DNA of 64,000 nt from NCBI GenBank assembly GCA_946894095.1, contig OX335655.1, forward strand, positions 19,158,001-19,222,000, read 5' to 3'. The notes beneath the pieces are model-generated. The model ran no database searches. It saw nothing but the letters and a program-made list of their open reading frames with translations, and was not told where the DNA came from. Below are positions 38,901 to 50,900 of this stretch, piece by piece. A program made the translations under genes and the position numbers. Source of the stretch: Incurvaria masculella. Taxonomy: Eukaryota > Arthropoda > Insecta > Lepidoptera > Incurvariidae. Positions within the stretch are counted from its first letter, which is position 1. The number at the start of each line of letters is the position of its first letter.

Positions 38901-41900
38901 AGGGTCCATGTTTGATATGATGACATTATTGTCATCATATCAAACATGGACCCTGCGCATTATCGATAAAAAAAAAATAAGTACATATCTTTGCTTTTTA
39001 GGGTTCCGTACCCAAAGGATACCAAACGTCCTTCCGTCCGTCTGTTACAGGGCTGTATCACATGAACCGTTTTAGGTAGGCAGCTGGAATTTTCACAGAG
39101 TGTGTATTTATTTTGCCGATATAGCAACAGATAGGTAAAATTAAAAAATTATTAAAATTTAAGGGGGGACGAAAAACGTCTTTTTTTGTGTTAAATCTTG
39201 TACGATGGTACGGAACCCTTCGTGTGCGAGTCCGACTCGCTCTTGGCCGGTTTTTCTGTTATTATAAATATAAAATAGTTTTTTCAAAATACCTTCTTTT
39301 ATTTTCCTTTAAGTGAGTTCGGAAGCGGTCCGTAAAAATTTTGAAATTACGCAATGGGTCCATGACTACTAAAAGGTTAAGAATCCCTCCGTTAGAGGTT
39401 GTGAGGCCTGTATTAGAAGATTCCGAAACAGCCAAGGTGCCATCGCCACCAGTTCACCTTGCAGGCGAGGTACAGGGGTCGCAGAGGTCTGCAGACAACA
39501 CCTGCGTTCTCTCGATACGCCTGACATTATAATTGCTTTGATCAAGTAGCACACCACACTACTATGATCTAAAGGTAGCAGTCACAGGAAATCCAAGATT
39601 GTGCCATTGGCAAAGGCACAATTTTGCACCAACCAAACTTACATGAAGAAAATATTCGCCGAATATTTCGATTATTAACATAACGATGGTTATGAGTCGG
39701 CTATAGCCATACCTCATACCTCATATTTGGCCATACCTCAATATTGTAAAACTTTATATGTGTAATATAAACTACTCAAAATTAGTGAGCGGTAGTATTG
39801 AAAATGGGGCAAATAAAGCTATTCTTAATTCATTAATGAATGAAACTTGTATGTCGGCTCTTCTCGAACCGACAGATTGATAACGTGTCCAAGTATAGGT
39901 ATTCAACCTATGGATAAGAAATGAAATGAAATGAAAAATGAATAGGCACTCTTAATTATGTAATTGGACATGGATGGCTAATACAAAACTTAACATCAGA
40001 TAATAGCCTAACACCACATGAGAACTGGGTGCCATGCCAGGACCTTCCTTATATTGCTCGGCTACATTGAACTAGATGGAAAACACGGATAATTATCATT
40101 GCCGATTCGACCGTCGTTCATTCAATGCGATGGTACCACAGGTTGGTAACATCGGGATTAACCCTACCACCTAGTAAGTAAGGAAGGGGATCTACAGTTT
40201 TACGTGCAATCCGAACCACGGCCAGCCTCAACGGTCGAAAATGGTCACCCATCCAGAACCTAACCTCGCCCAGAGGTGCTTCACCAAGCTTTATTATAGA
40301 ATCGCAAGGTGTCGCACCACTGAGCCACCGAGGCTGACGAAAACCATGAAGATTTTAATTGTTTTTATTAATAAAGCATTTACATAAATATGTCGGCGTT
40401 GAAAGATTAAATCGGATTGGACATAGAAACATGAATAAAATAACACCACTCCCCCGGTGGGGGTAGGCAGAGATGAGGGAGCAACAAAAGGTAGGATCAC
40501 AGCATTTTTACTTGACTTCCCCGAAACATTACTATCTCTGTACCGCCCTGACATTCAACTCAATTCCGATCTGTAAAAATGTTTCGTAATTAATTCGTAA
40601 ATAATTACCGAGGGGTCAGTCACTCGGGGAAATCTGGTGTACAATTGTTTGGTAATCTCAGGTAATCTTAGGTGGGAGTCCGGTTAATCTGGTGGGCAGT
40701 CTGAGGAAGCTTAGGTAATAATCGTCGGAAGCGGCAAGTATTCCCGAAATAGTTCGAAAATACTAAAATGGAACACCGGCCAGTAGAACATTTTTTTTGG
40801 ATGCTCATTCGAAAAATATTTGAATATATATCTTTGGTAGTCCCTGGGAGTCCCGAAATCACAAGGTATTTTGTCATATTGACTACTGGTAATCTTAGTG
40901 TGCACTTTTTGGTCGAGTGACTGACTCCCCGATCTCAACATACCCTTCCCAATTAGGATTTTCTGCAAAGTCTCTAACACCACTGTGGAGCTTTTTAGGT
41001 AAACTCAAATTTTAAAAGAGGAACAATTAAAAAAAAATTAACTCGATGTTTCAACCAGCAAAATTACTTGACTTTTATGATTATTTAAATTTATAACCGA
41101 CTTCAAAGAAAAAGCACTAAAAAGTAAAAAGTAATTGCCATTTTTGTAGTTACGATTTTTGAAATTTTTTGAGTCGGCGTCAGCCGGGCACGTGCTGCGT
41201 CAATCAAGAGAACCTTGGCGACCTTGGCTGACACCGACTCAAAAAATAACAAAAATCCTAACTACAAAAATGGCAATTCTTTTTTACTTTTTAGTGCTTT
41301 TTCTTTGAAGTCGGTTATTTTTTTTGTTAATTTTTTTTATTTGTTTATTTTTATTGAATCTGAAATACACTTACTAATTTGTACACGTCCTTTCCAATAA
41401 AAAAGAATCAATGAAATCGGTTGGCGTTATATTGAGTTATTCGTCCATTTGTCGTGCACATCTTAATACAAATTTAAGACTTATATGATTTACTCATGGA
41501 TATCATTGTCAGAACTTAACCAAATTAAAATGGGACCACTTGAGAAGCACTAGCTTTCATTTAAAAAAATCATCAAATAATCATCAAAATCGGTTCACCC
41601 AGGCAAAAGTTATGAGGAAACAAACATAAAAAAAAACACAGAACATACAGACGAATTGATAACCTCCTCCTTTTTTGAAGTCGGTTAAAAAAAGGACGCC
41701 CGTTTTGGAAAATAAACACAGATAAGTGTAATCTCTAGTTTAATTTACAATCCCCCAAGAGAACGATGAAATCCAGTTTCCGGAATCCTCAGCTCCGTCT
41801 ATAAAGGCGGCAAATGTTTACAAATGTTGTTGTAAAACAAAAGAAGCGCGAGTCAGCAGCAGCGGCGGCGGCGGCGAGTTGACGCAACGACAAACAATCG

Positions 41901-44900
41901 ACGAACTCACACAATTTCGGCCACAGTTGAACAATCTTCAGATGAAGAGTTGCGGAATTGGTTAGTCGCTTAGACAATCCAGCATCAGCAGCGATACAGT
42001 ATTTGAGCAACACAGCCTTTTGTTACGAGCAGCTGGTGGGAACATCGATTAACATTATTTGCCGAAATTTTAATTAAAACCTGAGCAATAGGTGTTCGTT
42101 CGTTGCATGTGATTGGTTTCTAGAGCGATTAGTTAGTAGTTACATGAGGGGAAATTGGTGAGTTAGTGGATGACGGTTCTGTTTTCTCCGACTTCTTCTC
42201 ATATGTAACCTCACTACTCCCCCCTCAGGTAATGAGGCGTGATCATAAGAAGCCTATAAAAGATAGTAAAGTAGCAGATAATAGTGTGTAGACCGCTCAG
42301 GTTTTTACCTGTGGAGTAAGGTCGGTTTGGCATAATACTGTCGTCTTTATACGTATTATGCAACCTTTGATACAACGCAAATTTCTTCCTAGGTGATGAC
42401 CATTTTTTATCTCCGTCTCGATGTGTAGCTCCTATAGGAGAACAATGATCGGAGCGCGGACACACGCGCGCACGCAATTACCGCAGAATGGAAAGTCGAC
42501 CGAGAAATCATCATCGATTCATTAATATGGCTCGAACACATCGGCGCAGCTTCACGTAACTTCGCGTGATCGATTCGCAAAGGAAATGCTAATCGATCTC
42601 GACAGACGACGCTGGGCCGCGGATGTTTTAGCCGTCGGACAACGAAAGTAGACGGAATGGGCATGGAACTTGGTAGTTTGTCATGGATTTAAGGAATTAC
42701 CCTTCCGGACAGCGAAGTAGAAAAAGAGACAGAGTTGTAACGGCGCCGGCGCGGTAGGGGAGAGTTCTCTCCAAAAGAGACCGACATCGACACGCTAGGC
42801 GATAATTGTATGCATTTAAAACAGGCGCATAGTATGTAATAGCAGCGCTAGTCCATAGGTTCCGCTGACGGCTTTTAGTGTCAAATAGAGATGAATTATA
42901 AGTTTTCTCTTTACGACTACGCTAATTCAACATGATGTATCTTTACATAAAACTAGCTTTACCTGAGACTAAATATGCACGAAATAAGACAATTAGCCAT
43001 TGACTTATATATTACTTCCAATTAGCACATGTCACGACTTGAGGCTGGCAGAATGAACCTCAGATGAGACCAGTTGCCGCAGAGGGTGAAGATGTATCTT
43101 CCATATTTTCGACTAAATGATCTACCGTGTACCTAGCCCATGGGCCAATCTGTTTGTTGTGGGTTCGTACCGGGGCCGCTGTGTTGGTGGGCACGGCGAG
43201 GGCGCTCGCGGCGAGCTGGCAGCCCGCCGGCTCCTTCTCCGTGAGGTTCTCGAAGCGCGCCAGGATCTCCTTCACGGACACCTTTGGTTCGGTGCTCTCC
43301 TCGAGGATCGTCTCCATGGGCCCGCTCGACGACGACGAGAAGCTGGCGCTCTTCTTGCCCTCCTTGCGCACCTCCTTGAAGAGGATCTTGGGGGCCGGCG
43401 GCGGGTCGCGCGTGTCCGCGCCCGAGTCCGAGTCCTCGGCGTTGCTCGCGTCGAGGCTCGAGCCGGCGCCCTCGGACGAGTTGATGAGCGAGTCGAGCGA
43501 GGGCGCGCGCCGCGGCCGCCGCTCGCACTCGTCGTAGTCGAGCTGCGGCGGCTCCGCGCCGTACAGCCGGTGCAGGTGGCGCCAGTTGTCGCGCATCGCG
43601 TGCGAGAGACGCGCCGGGTGCATGGTGCGCGCGCGCGCCGCACTCCGCGGCCGGGGGGAGACTGTCACCTCCACCGCCGCCGCCGCCGCCAGCGCGCTGA
43701 CCCATCCGCCGCCGCCTCCGCGCCGCGCGCCCATACCAACTATGTAGCACTAGGCGGAGCGCTATTCTCTTCGCGAAGGTTGCTTGTTGGCAATCTTTAC
43801 CTGCGCCGTTTCAATGATCGCGTCTGGCACATCGCTGGTGGTATATCTGTTTACTTAAACAGGCAGATATCCAGGGTGACCCATTGACCGCCCACTTTAT
43901 ATGAAGCGCACTTTATATTGACAAATTCGAAAATAAAATAAAAAAAATTGTCCTCGTTTTGACAATTGGCACCCCCAAACTATTTTTTTTGTATCCTCCG
44001 CAAGATAGCTCCCGCCATAAACTGGTCCTTCGAAAGCAAAGTTGTCGTATAAACGCTAAAATCTAAGCCTTTTTTATTGGTCTTATGAAATGTTTGCCTC
44101 GGCTTGACACCCCCAACTGTGCTATCAAATCCCTACCCCTGTTACTAATAGAAAACATAGTAAGTATAACTATTCCAAGGTTGAATTGGGTATATTAGTA
44201 AAGCCCTAGGAGTACAAAGCCCGCAAAAAAGGAATAGCACAAAATATGTCGTGCAATATAGGTAGGGCGGCGTAACCAGAAGGGGAATAACTCTGCAAGA
44301 TATCAGAGAAATGAAATAATCAAACTGAAATTAAGGTCGAAAGACTAACCACTCGCTTCGGAGCGGAATAAGGTTTTCCAGTGGAAATGTGGGCATAGTT
44401 AGCCATATTTTTTTTCCAGATGTTGTCTTGAGGCATATGGAAATTTAAACAGACTTCTCTTGTCTTAGAAGTATAATTAATTAAGTTACAACCCGTTAAA
44501 TAAAACTTATTAGCAGTTTGAACTATTTATCAGCTACACAGAAACTATTCTTATTTACAGTCTTCAAACGATGGAACATTCGCAGATCGAAACATGGTTC
44601 CGAAATGTGTACACTGTCATGCGAATCAAAACGTGCCTTGCTTGCAACCAAACCGCCTTCCACCGGAATAGCGGTGATTTTCACTGACACGCGCGGCCGG
44701 CGGCACTCGAGCTACGCCCCCGCCCATGAAAACTGCCAATCGCATTCACTTTTCATCGCATATTCAATTAGATGCGAGGCTTTTCTTCTCTACGCATCCG
44801 TGACACGGCGCGCACGGGCGATCGTAAAAGGAGGACTTTTCTTTTTTAGGGTTCCGTACCCAAAGGGTGAAAACGGAACCCTATTACTAAGCCTCCGCTG

Positions 44901-47900
44901 TCCGTCCGTCCGTCCGTCCGTCCGTCCGTCCGTCTGTCACAGGGCTGTATCTCATGAACCGTAATAGGTAGGCAGCTGAATTTTTCACAGAGTGTATATT
45001 TATTTTGCCGCTATAACAACAAATAGGTAAAATAAAAAAAAAATAAAAATTAAAGGGACCTATACAAAAAACCTGTTTTTTGTGTTAAATCTTGTACGAT
45101 GGTACGGAACCCTTCATGTGCGAGTCCGACTCGCACTTGGCCGGTTTTTCCGAAAACTATTCGACAGTTGATTACAATACAAGATATGAAGTCGGTTAAA
45201 CATTTTTACACTTCCTTATGGCAAAGCTTAAAGTCGTACGAGAGTCGTATAAATCCGGATCTAGCGCAATCACCGTCTGAGGATACTCCCTGCCGTTAGT
45301 GCAGCAAAATGCGCGTAGATCGACTAGCTAGATTGCGCGCGCGCAGGTGAGATCGCAGTGAAACCTGCCGCGCCGCGCGCCGCCTCCGCCACGGCTCCAG
45401 GAAAAGTAACAAGTGCGTGTTTGATTTAGTTAAATCTGACTAAATAATAATTGTATTTAATTTTATTTTGATTGTCAGTCTGTTTTCTCCATAGATACCA
45501 ATTTTCAAAACTGCCAACACAACTATAACGTTCTTGCCACATGCAAATATAGTCGCAGACGTACTGAAGGTTTTGTGTGGGCGGGAACTGAGTCGACGAA
45601 CGCCTTTTTAGAGCATATTAGCGCGCGGTGGCGATGTTTCGACTGTTTTGCATACGACGCGCCGCATATTCCTATACAATCATGTGGTCACTTTGACCAT
45701 AGACGCGATATCGACCGCATGTCACTTATTCCTTTCACTTCAGTGGTTTTCTCCGACTCTTCTTAAAGTAGTCTAACCGTACCTGACCCTACCGCTCAAA
45801 CCTTAGGTATATTGGCGTGAAAGTAAGTAGCCCATTGCTAACGGGGTGACTCAAGCTATACCAAAGATTCAGAGCCATACATACATCGAATCGGTAAGTG
45901 ATTCTCAAGTTATAGGCAAACAGACAGACAGGCTGATCAGATAAACGCCCAACATTGGATATCAAAAGAACAACCAATCGTATTCAGAGAGAACCTGTCA
46001 AAACTTAGTACGAGATTAGCACCGGTCTAACCATGCAAAAACCGGTTTAGAGCCGAGTGCATGAAAGGACAAAAAATCAAAATCAACGTCAAAGTATGAT
46101 TAAACACGTCACTTTGTGTGGACAGTATGGAAGGAACTCTATGCGGCTCACTTAAAGTTACGTGTGTGAACATTGATTAACTCAGCCGTTTTTTCGTGCA
46201 ACCGGGGACTTAGACCGGCAGATTAAAGTTAGTCCGCCCACTCTGAATACAGCTGATAGTGATTATGTCCAGAACCTCAATCAAAATTAATTACCTAAAT
46301 TTAAAATTTGTTGTAAAACTGAAACAGAATAGAAATATTTTTCATCGAACTGAGTTTTTGGAACAAACTGCCACAGGAAGTGATCAATTCATCCAGTTAA
46401 TATAAAAAAAAATTAGGTAGGTATTTAAATTTAAAAAATGCAATAGAAATAAAAAGTTGTGGACTCAACGAGTGAAGGAATGTGACATGTATGTATGTAT
46501 TATAGACCGTGAAGCAAGGAGACATTAATTAAAGAAAGATCCCTGTACAAAAAACTACTTTACGAATATCCTGGAGAGATTTGGGAGAATTCCAAATTAT
46601 GGGTCTACAGCAGGTGGCGAAATATGGGTAGACGCAATACCCGCGAATGGAATGTTTAGCTGGTTCGGGTCCAGCCTTGCAGTATATTCGTAAAGTAGTA
46701 CTTTTTAAAGGGATCTTTCTTTAATTAATGTGTCCTTGCTTCACGGTCGATTATACATACATACATGTCACATTCTTTGGAATAAGCGACGTACATGCTT
46801 AGTTCGAAAAAGTATATTTACACAACGAGTGAAGTAGAAAATAATTACGATAAATGCAACATATGCACACGCCGTGTCGCTGTGGATAGGAAAGTGCACG
46901 CGACACGAACAATGCCAGCGACGTGGAATGCGGTTATCCTTTGGAGTGTCTGACCTTGCACTCCAATATCTTAAGGCGCATCGAGCCCACCAATCACGTT
47001 TCTTCATGTTAAATTGGGGACGAATGTAGCAGATTTAAAAATTACTAAAACACTAACAGCCGTATCCAGAGTGGACGAACTAACTTTAGTACGCGTTCTA
47101 AGGTCGGACTAAACCGATTTTGAATGGTTAGCCCTGTGCTAATCTCGTACTTAGTTTTGACAGGTTCTCTCTGATTACAACTGTAACACATTTATTCAGC
47201 ATTATTTCGTTTATAAAATGTTTTTCTTTTAAAATAAAAGATATCCCGAAACGCGAACAATGCTTTATTAAAACAATATCTATACTATACTAATGCAAGT
47301 AAATATACTTTTTCGTACTAAGCAAGTACGTCGCTTATTCCAAGGAATGTAATGTGATGTATGTATTAAATTACAGGGATCTTTCTTTAATTAGTGTATC
47401 CTTGCTTCACGGTCGATTATACACACATATCACATTCCTATACTAATGCAAGTATAATATTCCTGAAGATGCTTAGGTTGTTTTTAAACTCTCTAATCTC
47501 TGGAACTACCAGTGACATTCTCAAAATTATCTTTGTATTTGATACCAATTTTTGGAGATTTTTTTAAACGTTTGTGCTTCTCGCTAGCCGAGCCGAGCAA
47601 AAAGAGAGAAATGTTGGAAAGAACGCTAGGCGAAAGTAATAGCACGGGCGCGTTCGGTGGATCGCAGGGCCCGAGGGCGTATTTTACCGCCCGGATGATT
47701 GTGCAAAACATGTCTTTACACAAACCTACAGCCTGAGAGTCTTCAAACGTAATTTGAAAAAGCTGGATAGCACGGCGATACCTAGTCTGCAAAGTCGCCG
47801 GTATGGTGCCTCGCTGAGCGTGGTTTCGCGAGGTGAGGTAGATTTTACTTTTCTGAGCACAGTCCCATATACCGATTTTTCATTAAAAAAACTAAATTGA

Positions 47901-50900
47901 CCCGACCGGAGCCGGGAAACTAAGCTAGGCCATTTGCAAAAGATCGACACAATATTGCTCGAAGTGTAGGACTACACGGTACACTTGTGGTCTCATGTGT
48001 CGAAGAGCGCGAGAGAGTGCGGGTCTGTCAAGAAGCACGTACAGTTTTTACTTCTACTTAGTTTAGTCCCTACTTACTTACTACGAAGTAATTATTAGTA
48101 TTATCTTTGGTGGTAGGGTCAAGTCCGTCCGGGTTGTCACTACATGAATAATTGTGCGTGCATCCAGTTCAATGTGTTCGTACTCATTTCAAATTAAGGT
48201 CCTGGTTTTTATTTTGTTCGTTTGGATTTATTTGGCTTGGATTTTATTCCCAAAGAAGATATTAGGTGCCATTAATGTATTTGGCAATAAAATCCAATGT
48301 GTTGTGCTAATATCATGACAGTGTGATATGATGCGATCCATGTCCGGTTTAATAAAATAATATACAGAATTTATTACTTTTAATATATTTACTCTGAATT
48401 ACACCTTCATTTTTTTTTTGTCGTAGAAATGTGTTATTATAGTATGTCGATCTCAACCCATGACCAATATCACTATTAAATTTAATGGTGATATTGGTTA
48501 TGGGTTGAGATGGCCTTAATTCTTCAACTACACGACTATTATTAAAGTTAGATAAAGCGTATAGTCGTAAACTAAATCTAATCTTGCGTGTAATATGATC
48601 GTTTAGATTAGACGATATCTTAATAGCAAATCCTTTACATCAGGGCACCATGATATGACGTAATATTTCATGATTTAGCACTGAAAACATTTCAGCGTTT
48701 CAGAAATGTTTTCAGCGCTATGGATTTGTTAATCTACTAAGTTATATTTGATTCGATTGATACTACCTTGCATAAAAAATGGCGATATCTATTTACAACA
48801 GAATATTTTAGATTCGATATCATTACGGTACCCAAGAGTTTACTCCGCCTGTGCACTTATTATGGTTATTTAAAAAAAAAGACAAACCCGGCGAAGTCTA
48901 TTGTCGATTCTTCTTCGCCGGTAGCAAACAAAGTGAAAGAAAAAATGTTGTGTAACTAAATGTAATAGAGGAAATAAAGAAAATAATTATTTTTTTTAGT
49001 TGAACAATTAATCCTCCTTGTTATTCCATAAACTTTTTTTAAAAACCACATTTTTTTTTTATGTGACTGGACATGGATGGCTAATACCACAAGTTCCGTC
49101 ATGGTATTAGCCCAACACACCACATGGGAACTGGGTGCCATGCCAGGACCTTCCTTATATTGCACGGCTACACGGACAATTTTCATTGCCGCTTCGACCA
49201 TCGTTCATCCAATGCGATGGTCGAAGTGGCGGGATTTACCCTACCACCTAGTAAGTAAGGAAGGGGACCTACAGCTTAACGTGGAATCCGAACCACGGCC
49301 AGCCTCTCTCAACGGTCAAATGGTCACCCATTCAAGACCAGACCGGACCCAGCGTTGCTTAACTTCGGAGAGGGATCGCCGAAGTGTCGCGCCACTGGGC
49401 CACTGAGGCTGACAAGACATTGCGAACGCTAACCCTGAAATAAAAACCAAAATCACGAATTGGATTATCACATTCCTATTCAGGTAAGGGCAGGAGTAGG
49501 CACGCCCCCCTCCCCCCCCCCTAAAATACCCAATGCCCGCTCTCCACAGATTGATCCAAAATATTGAAATCATCCGCCTAACCCCTCCTAGACCCGCGGG
49601 TTCTGATAAAGCTCTGCCGTGGCAGATTTTACTTCATGTGGCTAACGGAGAAGCTGGTGCTGGACCTAACGGGCTCGCACGACCGGACGCAAGTCCATCG
49701 TGGCGCGCGCGCAGACGATTCACACTTCCCCGTGGCCGGACGAATAGCCGCGAGCCGGCGCGACGAGGTGGGAGGGGTGGACCCATGATTAATACGTGCA
49801 ATGTAGAGACGACCGTTATACATTTTGAACGTAAGTAAGTTTGAAATTCCGCAAGGGGTCCATGACTACAAAATGGTTAAGAAACCCTGCCCTAGCCAGC
49901 TCTTACGAGATGCACTGGAAGATTGCAGTGGGCGCAATCGTTTTTATTTACGTGCTCCGGCACAGACACAGAACTCCTTTCAAAAATCTTCAAGGTCTTT
50001 ACGACGAAAAAAGCGAAGCACGGAGCGCATCACCGTAAACGCCACAATTATAAGGAAAACGTATGTGGGTCAAAATCCAATCTGTGGCTGGTACAGTGAT
50101 GCCGTTTACTTGCTTGGTGTACGAAAAAGTATATCTACTACCCAAATATTATTTTTAGTTGCTTTTATCGTTATAGTTCAGCGATGGCAACATCTAAAGG
50201 TGTTAACATAAATGTAGAGTTCAATTTGTATTAATTAAACAATTTATATCTTAGGTAATTCGAAAACTATGTGTGAAAAATTGATTCTTAAGAGTTTCGT
50301 TACCTCGTAAATTCCCAATACTACGGGCGACCACTCTTTGCTTGCTCTAAATGTTTCATTACGTTTTTGAAATTTTGGATTCTAAGATAAATGTATTGTC
50401 AAAACGTACACATGTAGTTTTTTATTATGCTTTTACATTGGAAAAAATTGTCTTTTTTACAATCATTTTGGAAAATAATTTAATGAAAAAATACAAACAT
50501 TTCCATACCAATAAAAACGTACAGACATAGAATCAAGCTTTTTTAGAGTAATAAAAAATATTTAAATCTGACAACTTTTAGGGGAAGGGAACCGTTAGGG
50601 CCCGGAAGACGATTTCGCTAGTTTAATTCGCAATCGGCGTGCAAAATTGAACCTGGACAAAGAAAGCATTTCTTAAAATTTTCAAATCTCAGAGCCCCAT
50701 TGGCTTCACGACAGCCTAGGCTTTCAGGGGCGTGGTTCGGTGACGATTATTTTGTCGAATCACGGACGCCGCTGCATCGAAAACAAAATTGACGACAAAC
50801 GGTTGACTGTATTCGTGCATGATTTTTCCAAAATACAAAAACAATTTGTGAAGACGGTAAGTATAGATATTTTAATTTTGCCCATTACAAGACTACACAT

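Larger units (their letters stand above)
38801..39389. mobile_element. hAT-type MITE with 8-bp TSD, carrying a nested element
   Basis: Flanked by CGTTAGAG on both sides (38793-38800 and 39390-39397). The ends are inverted: CAGAGTTTCTTAACC and GGTTAAGAATCCCTC. 8-bp duplications and CAGNGNTTCTTAACC ends are typical of hAT MITEs. Inside are a 22-bp tandem repeat, a perfect palindrome and, at 38996-39255, a whole GGTTCCGTACC element. A relic of the same right end (GGTTAAGAAACCCTG) is at 49876-49890. Confidence 0.85.

Noticed and set aside
43117..43887. 256-codon plus-strand frame opposite the nested exon
   Set aside because: Low-complexity Arg/Val/Leu composition created by GC-rich third positions on the other strand; no domain or splice context.
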